NCBI GenBank assembly: GCA_021779435.1
Contig: JAJYAR010000105.1
Span: 1 to 7,985 of the forward strand
Reading direction: 5' to 3'
Source of the DNA: a bacterium
GTDB taxonomy: Bacteria > Verrucomicrobiota > Verrucomicrobiae > JAJYAR01
Length of the DNA stretch: 7,985 nucleotides
Of the stretch, positions 1-6,593 are shown piece after piece (positions within the stretch are counted from its first letter, which is position 1; each line of letters begins with the position of its first letter). The translations under genes were made by a program, and so were the position numbers. A model generated the notes under the pieces. The model worked only from the letters and a program-made list of their open reading frames with translations, had not been told where the DNA came from and searched no databases.

Positions 1-106
1 CAAACCCGGCGGGCCCAGCGGTCCCGCCCTACCACCCAAACCCGGCGGGCCCAGCGGTCCCGCCCTACCACCAAACCCGGCGGGCCCAGCGGTCCCGCCG
101 TGCCAC
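1..106. repeat. Three tandem copies of a 35-36 bp palindromic repeat
   Basis: Copies lie at 1-36, 37-71 and 72-106. The first two are identical apart from one extra C. The third differs at two positions near its right end. Each copy starts CAAACCCGGCGGG and contains GGCGGG and CCCGCC arms around a 9-nt centre, so each can form an imperfect GC-rich hairpin. There are no spacers between units, so this is not a CRISPR array. No open frame of interest crosses it. It looks like an interspersed palindromic (REP-like) element amplified in tandem. The array touches the window edge, so the true copy number is unknown. Confidence 0.85.
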
Positions 107-127
107 AAGCCACAGAACCCCGGCTGC

Positions 128-148
128 GACGGGAACGTGGTTCCCGTC
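128..148. repeat. Perfect 9-bp inverted repeat 3' of hipA
   Basis: GACGGGAAC at 128-136 and GTTCCCGTC at 140-148 are exact reverse complements around a GTG loop. The hairpin lies about 38 bases past the hipA stop in the direction of hipA transcription. No T-run follows it on the minus strand, so it is not a standard intrinsic terminator. It could still stabilise the 3' end of the hipBA transcript or be another REP-type element. It differs in sequence from the tandem repeat at 1-106. Confidence 0.7.
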
Positions 149-186
149 CTCATGCAGGTCCCGATCATATTCCAACTGAACCCAGG

Positions 187-1419
187 CTAAGGGGCAGTGT
201 GCAGGCTGCCGGACTGGCGATTGAGAGTGTCCTGAATCTCCGAGGCCGCACTCGCCGGAACGTCTGCCAACTCCGCGAATTCGGCCCAGCGGCAGACTGC
301 CGCACGCACCTCCTCGATGATCGCCGCCGCGGCCGCCTTCTGAATTCCGGCGCGTGAGGAAAGGCGGAGCAGATCGGGCATCGACGCCTTTCGCCGTTCG
401 CCACAGACTGCCAGCCCGCGTTCGAGCAGCCGGCGGTAGGTGAGGTCGTACGCCGGGCCAAGCCGCCACTCGCCGTTCTCGAGGATGAAGCCGTGGTTCT
501 TGCCGTGGTCGTCCTCGTTGCACGCGAGGACGTTGAAAACGGCGCGGCGATACGCGCGCTGCACCTCGCGATGATCCCGTGTGATCTTCTGCGTGACGCG
601 CAGCAGCGTCTCGTAATCCAGGTCGCTCCCCACCGCGTGCAAAAGGCGTGAAAGCGTGTGATGATGAATACGCCGGGCACCGTCGCGATCGAAGCGCTTC
701 ACGGCGAAATGAGCCTTGCCGCCGGCTTCGAGAATCTGCGCGGGCGGCAGATCGATTCCGGCAGCGCGAGCCATCAGGCTGTACGCAAATTCGACTCGGC
801 CATCGCCACCAGGATGATCCGCGCGCTCAACCGTGAACTTCACGATCCACGCCTCGTAGCCGGCGGGCAGCGACTGCGCTCCTGTCCAAAAACGCGGTTT
901 GGCGGGATCGGTCGCAATGCCGATCAACGCCTTCGGCTGAACGCCCCCGGCGCTGGTGCCAACCGCCGTGAGTGCGTTGGAGTAGTTCGACGTGGACTCC
1001 GCGAGCAGCGCGTCCGCGTAGATGCGTTCCAGGTCGAGTTGGGCCGCGAGTTCGGGTGCGTTCTCAGGCCGATAGGAGAGGGCGCCCATGCCGCGATCGC
1101 CGATATAACTCAGCTGCATCAGCGGAGTCACCTGGTGCGGCTGCCTTCCGTTGCGGCGAAACCAGTCCAGCATGAGCGACATGCCCCAGGAGTCCGGCAG
1201 CGAGTCCTCGAACAGCCCGGGCAATTGCTCCGTGGGTTGGCTCCCGTCCCGGGATTTCAGCCCCAGACCGAGCGGCAGGTGAAACGGTGAAAGCTCGATG
1301 CCCGTGGCGATGAACGCCGGATCGTACTCGAAAAACACGCACGTCCGGCCGCGCACGTCGGCCTCCGCAAGCCGTCCAACCGGCTGGCCGTTGTAATTGA
1401 CCGAAAGCGCCTTGTTCAT
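187..1419 (-). CDS. hipA: HipA-family serine/threonine kinase toxin
   Basis: This 410-residue protein is a full-length HipA, the toxin of a type II toxin-antitoxin pair. Family members phosphorylate a cytosolic target such as glutamyl-tRNA synthetase, which stalls translation and gives persistence. The target here is not known. Visible motifs are the glycine-rich loop GTSAGGVQPK (154-163), whose S156 aligns with the autophosphorylated Ser150 of E. coli HipA; HFAVKRFDR (237-245); the catalytic loop NEDDHGKN (301-308) with D303 as likely catalytic Asp; and GPAYDLT (321-327) with D325 as metal ligand. The N-terminal subdomain (about 1-110, including GLFEDSLPDSWG) is present, so this is not the split HipBST layout. 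The start overlaps the hipB stop as ATGA (1419-1416), implying translational coupling. All active-site residues are intact, so the kinase is probably functional. Confidence 0.95.
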   Translation of the reverse strand: MNKALSVNYNGQPVGRLAEADVRGRTCVFFEYDPAFIATGIELSPFHLPLGLGLKSRDGSQPTEQLPGLFEDSLPDSWGMSLMLDWFRRNGRQPHQVTPLMQLSYIGDRGMGALSYRPENAPELAAQLDLERIYADALLAESTSNYSNALTAVGTSAGGVQPKALIGIATDPAKPRFWTGAQSLPAGYEAWIVKFTVERADHPGGDGRVEFAYSLMARAAGIDLPPAQILEAGGKAHFAVKRFDRDGARRIHHHTLSRLLHAVGSDLDYETLLRVTQKITRDHREVQRAYRRAVFNVLACNEDDHGKNHGFILENGEWRLGPAYDLTYRRLLERGLAVCGERRKASMPDLLRLSSRAGIQKAAAAAIIEEVRAAVCRWAEFAELADVPASAASEIQDTLNRQSGSLHTAP

Positions 1420-1721
1420 GGACGTGTCCGACGGCGACCTCGCTGACGTTTCGGCGCGGTGAGCTCGTCGAGGGACTTCGTGGCGTAGGATTCAACGCCG
1501 GCAATCCCGTCCATCTGTGACATCAGCCCGAGAACTTCCAGGAGCTTGAGCAGCCGGAGCAGCGATATCTTCCCCGTCCGCTCGAACAACACATACGTCC
1601 CCGGACTAATCCCCGCACGCTCGGCTATCTCATCCTGGCTCCAGCCACGTTCAAGTCGCCGTTCGCGCACTCGTTTCGCGAGCGCAGCCGCAGACTCAGA
1701 CGGTGTATTAAGCGTCAACAT
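1416..1721 (-). CDS. hipB: HipB-like XRE-family antitoxin and repressor
   Basis: This 101-residue XRE-type helix-turn-helix protein sits directly upstream of hipA and overlaps it by 4 bp. Its expected roles are to bind and inhibit HipA and to repress the operon. The HTH spans about residues 12-65, with RGWSQDEIAERAGIS (25-39) as the turn and recognition region and FERTGKISL (46-54) after it. The C-terminus is basic (KRQRGRRRTRP, 91-101) and may be a flexible tail. The frame stays open upstream to 2009, but the start at 1721 is chosen because it gives the normal family length and the common N-terminus MLTLNTPSE-type. The upstream residues look like non-coding translation. No Shine-Dalgarno sequence is visible. 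The ATG lies inside a palindrome probably bound by the protein itself. Confidence 0.9.
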   Translation of the reverse strand: MLTLNTPSESAAALAKRVRERRLERGWSQDEIAERAGISPGTYVLFERTGKISLLRLLKLLEVLGLMSQMDGIAGVESYATKSLDELTAPKRQRGRRRTRP

Positions 1722-1724
1722 GTT
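1715..1724. promoter_or_regulatory. Putative HipB operator 1, overlapping the hipB start codon
   Basis: TCAACATGTT contains the perfect 8-bp palindrome AACATGTT (1717-1724). The ATG of hipB (1721-1719 on the minus strand) lies inside it. The same ten bases recur at 1756-1765. A second palindrome, TTATCGATAA (1723-1732), overlaps its right edge. Binding here would block transcription or translation initiation. Autoregulation by HipB is known in E. coli, though its sites there have another sequence. The role here is inferred from position and repetition. Confidence 0.5.
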
Positions 1725-1755
1725 ATCGATAAGGCAACATTTCTGTGCGCAACCA

Positions 1756-1765
1756 TCAACATGTT
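1756..1765. promoter_or_regulatory. Putative HipB operator 2 upstream of hipB
   Basis: This is a second exact copy of TCAACATGTT, with palindromic core AACATGTT at 1758-1765. It lies 41 bp from the first copy, close to four helical turns, so dimers on both sites would face the same side of the DNA. A weaker match, AACATTTC (1736-1743), lies between them. The hipBA promoter should fall in this interval, but I could not pick confident -35 and -10 boxes. Confidence 0.45.
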
Positions 1766-2022
1766 CACTGAAAACGCAACCCGATAAGCCGTCGGTCACC
1801 ACCACTCCGAGGGCGCCGCCGAGATCAAAAGGACGAACAAGCCAATGAACACCCCGACGCTCGTCCACCCGCCCGGTGCGAAGCCATCGGGTGTGGTAGG
1901 CTATCGGCAACCCCGTTTTGCCATGCATCCGATACACCCGTCCGTTAAGTCGCGGCTGATCGCCGTCTGTTCGTCGCCTGCACTCGGGACACGAGACACC
2001 CGCGTTCAAGGGTGTGATGTAG

Positions 2023-2042
2023 CCGGCCTCCGCAGAGGCCGG
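2023..2042. repeat. Perfect 8-bp hairpin (REP-like) 3' of the GH2 gene
   Basis: CCGGCCTC (2023-2030) and GAGGCCGG (2035-2042) are exact reverse complements around a CGCA loop. The element lies about 40 bases past the GH2 stop in the direction of transcription. It lacks a T-run on the minus strand, so it is better described as an interspersed palindromic element or 3' mRNA-stabilising hairpin than as a standard terminator. From memory, similar GGCCTC/GAGGCC palindromes recur between genes in Opitutaceae. That recollection could not be checked here. Confidence 0.7.
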
Positions 2043-2080
2043 GATTCAGTTGGACGCTGCGGCAGTTCCCAATCCCCGAT

Positions 2081-4489
2081 TCAGCGTGCCGTGATCGTGA
2101 CTGACGCGTCAGGCAGGCCGGCTGCCGTGAAAGTCACGCGCACGGCGCCTTCCGTTCCCGTCGCCTCGACGTAGGCGACAAGCCGCCCGTGGAAGGCCTT
2201 GTGCTCCGCGTCACTTGTGTCGGATACGTCACGCGTATTGCCGGCCTCGAGTCCGAGCAGCCGCGCAGGTCCGTCGATCTTGCAGGTGATCTCCGGATCG
2301 GCGTTCAGCACGGGCACGCCGTCTTGATCGACGATCTGCACGGCAATGATCGACACACCGCGCCGGCGGTCGATCGTGTTCTCGGCTGCCGCCGCCCTCA
2401 GCGCTGCCGGAGCGCCGACCGTCTGGATCGCGGCGCGCGCTGTCTCCCTGCCATCCGCATCGAGCGCGACCGCCTCGAGCTTGCCCGGGGCGAAGGGGAT
2501 GTCCCACGCGATGACGCCGGTCTCGTTGTCGTACGGCTTTTCCTCGCCGATCGGCTTTTCGTTCAGCAGCAGCCGGGCTCTTGCCGCGTTGGTATAGCCC
2601 AGGACGCGAACCACGGCGCCTTCGGCATAGTTCCAAACCGGCCAGGCATTGGTCGATTTCCGATCCTCGCGGGGTTTGGTTTCGGTACCGATGGCGATGA
2701 CCGGCTTCGTCGACCAGAGCGCCTCGCGGAAGCGGCCGTTGGGCTTGATCGCGCCCGTGAGATCGAGAAGGCCCGCCGATGAGCCGCGGGACGGCCAGCG
2801 TCCCGCCTCGCCGAGGTAGTCGATGCCGGTCCAGAGGAACTGCCCGAAGACATAGTTGTGATCCACCACGGCGCGCCATGCGCTGTACAGGTGGCCGTTC
2901 TCGCTCCCGTAGAGGACCCGCTCCGGATATTTCGCGTGGTCCATCGCATACCGGTCCTCCGTGTAATTGTAGCCCACGATGTCCAAGGCGGCCGGATACT
3001 CGGTTTCGTTGGACATGACCACGCCGGCGAGCGCGGCTGTCAAGGGGCGCGTCCGGTCGAATTTCTTCACGTCGGCGACGAGCCGCTTCGCGATCGCGCC
3101 GAGGCGTCTCGCATCCGGATTTCCCGGTTTATAGCCGGGCAGCGTCGGCTGGTTGATCCGCGCGTTGTCGAGCACCGGGTGGGAATACGGATCGTTGGGG
3201 TAGTCGACCTCGTTGCCGATGCTCCAGGCGAAGATCGAGGGATGATTGCGATCGCGAAGCACCATGTCGGCGACATCGCGATCGCTCCACTCCTCGAAGA
3301 ACTCCGCGCTGCCCTCCAGCCCCGGCGTGCCGACATTCCAGCCGCTGATCCATTTGCGTTTCGGAAACTCCCATTCGTCGAACGCCTCGTCGAGGACCAG
3401 GATGCCGAGCTCGTCGCACAGGTCGTACACGTCAGGCGCATGCGGATTGTGACTCATGCGAACCGCGTTGCAGCCGATGCTTTTCAGCGTCTCGAGCCGC
3501 TGTTTCCAGACCACGCGCGGCACAGCCGTGCCCAGCACGCCGGCATCGTCGTGGAGACAGACGCCCTTCATCTTCGTCGGCCTGCCGTTCAGTGAGAACC
3601 CGGAGTCTGCATCGAAGGCAAACGTCCGGAGCCCTGTCCGGCTCGAGGTCTTGTCCAGCACGCGGTCACCTTGAAGCAACGTGGTCCGAACCTCGTAAAG
3701 GTAGGGGGCCTCGACGCTCCACAGATGCGGCTCGCGAACGTCGAGAACGGCTTCGGCCGACGCCGACGACTTCGCAGGCGAGGAGACTTTCGTGCGCGTC
3801 GTGGCGGCCACCTTGCCGTCCGCTCCCACGAGTTCATGAACCAGGGTCAACTCGGCCGCGATCGCGGTCTCGTTCTGGAGCTCCGTCCCGACGCGCACAC
3901 GCGCCGCCGCTCCCTGTAACTCCGGCTGGACGAACACGCCCCACCGCGCGAAGTGCACGGGATTCGCGCGGACGAGGTACACGTTTCTATTGATTCCCGA
4001 GCCCGTGTACCAGCGCGAGTCCGCCGAGCGGCTGTGGTCGACGCGAACGGCGAGGGTGTTCTCCTCGCCTAAGCGGACGTACGGCGTGGCATCGTAGAGA
4101 AACGATACGAAGCCGTTGGGGCGCTTCCCAAGCAAGGTGCCGTTGAAGTACACCTCGCTGTGGTTGTACACGCCTTCGAAATAGAGAAACACCTTCTCGC
4201 CGCCTTCGACGGCAGGGATCGTCAGCGTTTTCCGGTACCAGCCGATGCCGCCGGGCAGGTAGCCGGTCGCGCTGGCGAGCTTCTCGCTCGGCTTCGACTT
4301 CACGCTCCAGTCGTGGGGCAGGTCGACCTGCTGCCAGGTGTGGTCGTCGAAGCGTGCGTCCTTCGCAGCGGGGTTGTCGCTCAGTGAGAATTTCCAGCCA
4401 TCATTGACGAGCGTGGCGGAGCCGAACGAAACCTGGGCTGAGGAAACAAGCGGCAGCAGCGCGAGGAGGGCGACGACGAGTGTTCTCAT
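2081..4489 (-). CDS. Secreted glycoside hydrolase family 2 (beta-galactosidase type)
   Basis: This 802-residue protein should hydrolyse terminal beta-linked sugars of plant or algal glycans outside the cytoplasm. Residues 1-18 form a signal peptide with a likely cut at SSA|Q. The GH2 order follows: sugar-binding jelly-roll domain (about 25-180, with GVYNHSEVYFNG and GSGINRNVYL), Ig-like domain (about 185-292), then the TIM barrel (about 295-595). In the barrel, SIGNE (423-427) gives E427 as acid/base and LYGSENGH (526-533) gives E530 as likely nucleophile. SHNPHAPDVYDLCDELG (346-362) and FLWTGIDYLGE (551-561) are further family signatures. Two C-terminal Ig-like domains, DUF4982-like (about 600-690) and Glyco_hydro2_C5-like (about 692-800), match the LacZ-type GH2 enzymes of Bacteroidota and Verrucomicrobiota. 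The exact substrate (galactoside, glucuronide or other) cannot be read from sequence. No Shine-Dalgarno precedes the start, which is chosen for its complete signal peptide. No transporter or glycan regulator lies beside it. Confidence 0.93.
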   Translation of the reverse strand: MRTLVVALLALLPLVSSAQVSFGSATLVNDGWKFSLSDNPAAKDARFDDHTWQQVDLPHDWSVKSKPSEKLASATGYLPGGIGWYRKTLTIPAVEGGEKVFLYFEGVYNHSEVYFNGTLLGKRPNGFVSFLYDATPYVRLGEENTLAVRVDHSRSADSRWYTGSGINRNVYLVRANPVHFARWGVFVQPELQGAAARVRVGTELQNETAIAAELTLVHELVGADGKVAATTRTKVSSPAKSSASAEAVLDVREPHLWSVEAPYLYEVRTTLLQGDRVLDKTSSRTGLRTFAFDADSGFSLNGRPTKMKGVCLHDDAGVLGTAVPRVVWKQRLETLKSIGCNAVRMSHNPHAPDVYDLCDELGILVLDEAFDEWEFPKRKWISGWNVGTPGLEGSAEFFEEWSDRDVADMVLRDRNHPSIFAWSIGNEVDYPNDPYSHPVLDNARINQPTLPGYKPGNPDARRLGAIAKRLVADVKKFDRTRPLTAALAGVVMSNETEYPAALDIVGYNYTEDRYAMDHAKYPERVLYGSENGHLYSAWRAVVDHNYVFGQFLWTGIDYLGEAGRWPSRGSSAGLLDLTGAIKPNGRFREALWSTKPVIAIGTETKPREDRKSTNAWPVWNYAEGAVVRVLGYTNAARARLLLNEKPIGEEKPYDNETGVIAWDIPFAPGKLEAVALDADGRETARAAIQTVGAPAALRAAAAENTIDRRRGVSIIAVQIVDQDGVPVLNADPEITCKIDGPARLLGLEAGNTRDVSDTSDAEHKAFHGRLVAYVEATGTEGAVRVTFTAAGLPDASVTITAR

Positions 4490-4581
4490 GGGGTGAAATG
4501 CGAAGTACGCGTGACTGCGCTATGTGACGGCAGCATCGGCATCGCAAATGAATTTGCGCCTGCCGGGAACCGATCGGCCCA

Positions 4582-4606
4582 GTAGGAGCAGATTTATCTG
4601 CGATGG
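4582..4606. repeat. Short palindromic repeat between ffh and the GH2 gene
   Basis: GTAGGAGCAG leads into the perfect inverted repeat GCAGAT-TT-ATCTGC (4588-4601), followed by GATGG. The form GTAGGAGCNG...CNGCGA resembles an abundant interspersed palindromic repeat that I recall from several GC-rich bacteria. It lies about 90 bp upstream of the GH2 start and outside any gene. With such a short stem it is unlikely to terminate transcription. Confidence 0.55.
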
Positions 4607-4671
4607 CTTGGCTTGGTCACGCGCCCCGTCACGGTGCCGCCTCCGCCGCCGAACAAGATCCGGAGTCTGTC

Positions 4672-4706
4672 TTCAGCTTTCAGCCTTCCGCCTCCTGCCT
4701 TTTCCG
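4672..4706. repeat. Degenerate heptamer tract abutting the ffh stop codon
   Basis: Five 7-base units follow one another: TTCAGCT, TTCAGCC, TTCCGCC, TCCTGCC and TTTTCCG. The first two are nearly identical and the others increasingly degenerate. The tract ends exactly at the ffh stop (TGA at 4709-4707 on the minus strand), so the ffh mRNA tail would be purine-rich. It could be a decayed short tandem repeat. With only two good units, chance is not excluded. Confidence 0.35.
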
Positions 4707-6050
4707 TCAGAGCCCCGGCATTCCGCCCTTGCCGCGCATGGCCTCCATCTGGCGCATCATCTTCTTCGCGCCGCCGCCCTTCATCATCTTCATCATCTTT
4801 TGCATCTGCTGGAACTGCTTCAGCAGCTGGTTGACCTCGACGATCTTCACGCCGGCGCCGTTCGCGATGCGCTGACGGCGGCTGCCGTTCAGGATGTCGG
4901 GCTTGCGCCTCTCCTGCCGCGTCATCGAGCGGATGATCGCCTCGGTGCGGTCCATCTGCTTGTCGGCGCCTTCGGGCAATTCCATGCCTCCCATGCCGGG
5001 CATCATTTTCAGAATGCTCTGCATCGAGCCGAGCTTCTTCACCTGCTGCATCTGGGCGAGAAAGTCCTCCAGGTCGAACTCCGCCTTCCGGAGCTTCTCC
5101 GCCATCCGCTCGGCCTCCTTCTGGTCGATGGTCTCCTGCGCCTTCTCAACGAGCGAAACGACATCGCCCATGCCGAGAATGCGCGACGCGAGCCGGTCCG
5201 GGTGAAAGGTCTCGAAGTCGGTCGTCTTTTCGCCCGTGCCGATGAATTTGATGGGAACGCCCGTGACCGCCTTGATCGAAAGTGCGGCGCCACCCCGGGT
5301 GTCGCCATCCAGCTTCGTCAGGATCAGGCCGGTGAGCTGAAGCGCCTCGTGAAACGTCCTGGCAACATTCACGGCTTCCTGCCCCAGCGCGCCGTCGGCG
5401 ACGAGAAGAACTTCGTCGGGCTGGACCCTCGTGCGCAGGTTCTTCACCTCCTGGATGAGATCGGCGTCGATTTGAAGCCGGCCTGCGGTGTCGAAGATGA
5501 TGCAATCCGCGGTTGCGGTCCTGGCCGCCTCGAGCGCCGCGGCACAGATCGCGGGCACGTCCTTCGAAGCGCGGTCGGCGTAGAAGCCCAACTCCTCCTG
5601 CTTCGCGAGGATCTCCAGCTGATCGATGGCGGCAGGACGATACACGTCGGCCGCAACCACGAAGGGGCGATATCCGCGTTTCTTCAGAACGCGTCCGAGT
5701 TTCGCGGCGGACGTCGTTTTGCCCGAACCGTGAAGACCCACCAGCATGATCTTGAGCGGCCGCGCGGTCGAAAGGTCGGTGGCGCCCTCGCCGAGGAGCT
5801 TCACCAGCTCGTCGTGGATGATTTTGACGATCTGCTGGCCGGGGGCGATGCCCTTGAGGACATCCTGGCCGACGCATTGCTGCTGAACGCGTTCAACGAA
5901 CTCGCGTGCGACCTTGAAATGGACGTCGGCTGCCAGCAGCGCGGTGCGCACCTCCTTGAGCGACTCCGCCATGTTCTCTTCGGACAAGCGGCCCACACCG
6001 CGAAGGTTTCTTAGCGCCTGGCCGAGTTTGTCGGTGAGTGATTCGAACAT
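4707..6050 (-). CDS. ffh: Signal recognition particle GTPase Ffh (SRP54)
   Basis: Ffh binds SRP RNA and hydrophobic signal sequences at the ribosome, then docks with FtsY to deliver membrane and secreted proteins to SecYEG. The 447-residue protein has the N domain (1-95, starting [10 protein letters not shown]) and the G domain with P-loop GLHGSGKTT (105-113), DVYRPAA (135-141), DTAGR (187-191), TKLDGD (245-250) and GTGEK (271-275). The M domain (about 325-447) holds the SRP-RNA-binding [20 protein letters not shown] (375-394) and methionine-rich helices ([25 protein letters not shown]) that line the signal-peptide groove. Length and order are normal. The start at 6050 is preferred over a TTG 39 bases upstream because MFESL is the conserved N-terminus. 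No Shine-Dalgarno is visible. One P-loop residue is His where most Ffh proteins have Gln. Some of the 138-bp gap upstream may carry its own promoter. Confidence 0.98.
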   Translation of the reverse strand: MFESLTDKLGQALRNLRGVGRLSEENMAESLKEVRTALLAADVHFKVAREFVERVQQQCVGQDVLKGIAPGQQIVKIIHDELVKLLGEGATDLSTARPLKIMLVGLHGSGKTTSAAKLGRVLKKRGYRPFVVAADVYRPAAIDQLEILAKQEELGFYADRASKDVPAICAAALEAARTATADCIIFDTAGRLQIDADLIQEVKNLRTRVQPDEVLLVADGALGQEAVNVARTFHEALQLTGLILTKLDGDTRGGAALSIKAVTGVPIKFIGTGEKTTDFETFHPDRLASRILGMGDVVSLVEKAQETIDQKEAERMAEKLRKAEFDLEDFLAQMQQVKKLGSMQSILKMMPGMGGMELPEGADKQMDRTEAIIRSMTRQERRKPDILNGSRRQRIANGAGVKIVEVNQLLKQFQQMQKMMKMMKGGGAKKMMRQMEAMRGKGGMPGL

Positions 6051-6073
6051 GGAAACGGAACGGTTGGCGTAAT

Positions 6074-6085
6074 TTCGCGCGCGAA
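6074..6085. promoter_or_regulatory. 12-bp perfect palindrome upstream of ffh
   Basis: TTCGCGCGCGAA is self-complementary over all 12 bases and ends 24 bases before the ffh start. In GC-rich DNA a CG-alternating palindrome can arise by chance. Its position fits an operator or a small 5' UTR hairpin. No function is established. Confidence 0.25.
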
Positions 6086-6160
6086 GCAAGCGGCGGCTGG
6101 CGCCGGCCGGGCCGACGAATATCGAACGGGTCCTTGGGGCTGTGGCTCCGGTCCGTGGCG

Positions 6161-6188
6161 GCGGGCGCCGAGCGAGCCGACTGCCCGC
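6161..6188. terminator. Possible hairpin directly after the receiver gene
   Basis: GCGGGC (6161-6166) can pair with GCCCGC (6183-6188), plus one G-T pair, around a 14-nt loop. The hairpin begins right after the stop of the receiver gene in its direction of transcription. No T-run follows, so intrinsic termination is doubtful. Confidence 0.25.
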
Positions 6189-6593
6189 TTACTTCACCAA
6201 CGCCGCCTTCGCCCCGTTGATCTGAAGCATGACCTCCTCGACCTTCTGCACGATGGCGGCAGGGGAGAAGGGCTTGACGACGTACGAGATGACGTTGTGA
6301 CGCACCGCCTCGGTGACCGTCTGGCGCGTGCTCGTTCCGGTGCAAAGAATGATCGGAAGGTTCACGAGCTTCGGGTGTTGCCGGATCCGCGCAAGCAGCG
6401 CGAGGCCGTTCACGCGAGGCATCGCCAGGTCCAGGATCAGCAGGTCGAACGTGCGCTCCGGATCGGTCAGCACCCACCAGCCTTCGTCTCCATCGCTTGC
6501 GAAGGAGATCCGTTCGCGCGGGATGATCGTTGCCAAGGCGTCCCTTAGCATAAAGCGGCAACAATCATCATCGTCCACAACGAGGATGCGCAT
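6189..6593 (-). CDS. Stand-alone response regulator receiver (CheY-like)
   Basis: This 134-residue protein is a single REC domain with no output domain. It would be phosphorylated by a histidine kinase or phosphorelay and act by protein-protein contact in the cytoplasm. The start MRILVVDDDD carries the metal-binding acidic pair (within D7-D9). D55 in LLILDLAMP (51-59) is the phospho-acceptor. T85 (in CTGTS) and K107 (in YVVKPFS) are the conserved switch residues, so the full phosphorylation site is intact. No kinase, methyl-accepting or flagellar gene is in the window, so its partner and output are unknown. The gene lies 138 bp upstream of ffh on the same strand and is divergent from the Lrp-type gene. 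No Shine-Dalgarno is present. The 35 bases before the ATG have a loose 7-base periodicity. Confidence 0.93.
   Translation of the reverse strand: MRILVVDDDDCCRFMLRDALATIIPRERISFASDGDEGWWVLTDPERTFDLLILDLAMPRVNGLALLARIRQHPKLVNLPIILCTGTSTRQTVTEAVRHNVISYVVKPFSPAAIVQKVEEVMLQINGAKAALVK

Larger units (their letters stand above)
1722..2080. other. Intergenic region between hipB and the GH2 gene
   Basis: This 359-bp gap contains the hipBA control region (about 1722-1790) and a strong hairpin (2023-2042). The rest (about 1790-2020) shows no recognisable gene. Two open stretches on the minus strand were examined. One is the in-frame upstream extension of hipB. The other is a 34-codon frame at 1796-1900 that has a hydrophobic segment but no convincing start. 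No tRNA or insertion-sequence end was seen. Confidence 0.6.

Noticed and set aside
1..106. CRISPR array
   Set aside because: The repeats abut directly with no unique spacers, and no cas gene is present.
1722..2009. N-terminal extension of hipB from an upstream start at 2009 (197-residue product)
   Set aside because: The first 96 residues look like no known domain, while the 101-residue form from 1721 has the normal family length and N-terminus. Open upstream frames are common in GC-rich DNA.
2858..3595. Plus-strand open frame inside the GH2 gene
   Set aside because: It is antisense to the catalytic domain of GH2, which is intact, so this is a codon-bias shadow.
4490..4523. Promoter boxes for the GH2 gene
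   Set aside because: Several partial -35/-10 matches exist on the minus strand, but none is good enough at a proper spacing to call.
4524..6014. Plus-strand open frame of 496 codons antisense to ffh
   Set aside because: It is the antisense shadow of ffh, rich in His, Leu and Arg, and it runs across the intergenic repeat. ffh on the other strand has every family motif.
6051..6089. Longer Ffh start with 13 extra residues from a TTG at 6089
   Set aside because: The extension is not part of the conserved N domain. MFESLTDKL at 6050 is the typical start.
6095..6108. GC-rich palindrome GGCTGGCGCCGGCC as a terminator
   Set aside because: It has no loop and no T-run. GGC/GCC-rich palindromes are expected by chance at this base composition.
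187..6593. A new multi-gene system formed by the minus-strand genes
   Set aside because: hipBA, GH2, ffh and the receiver are separated by gaps of 138-359 bp with repeats between, and no functional link ties them together.
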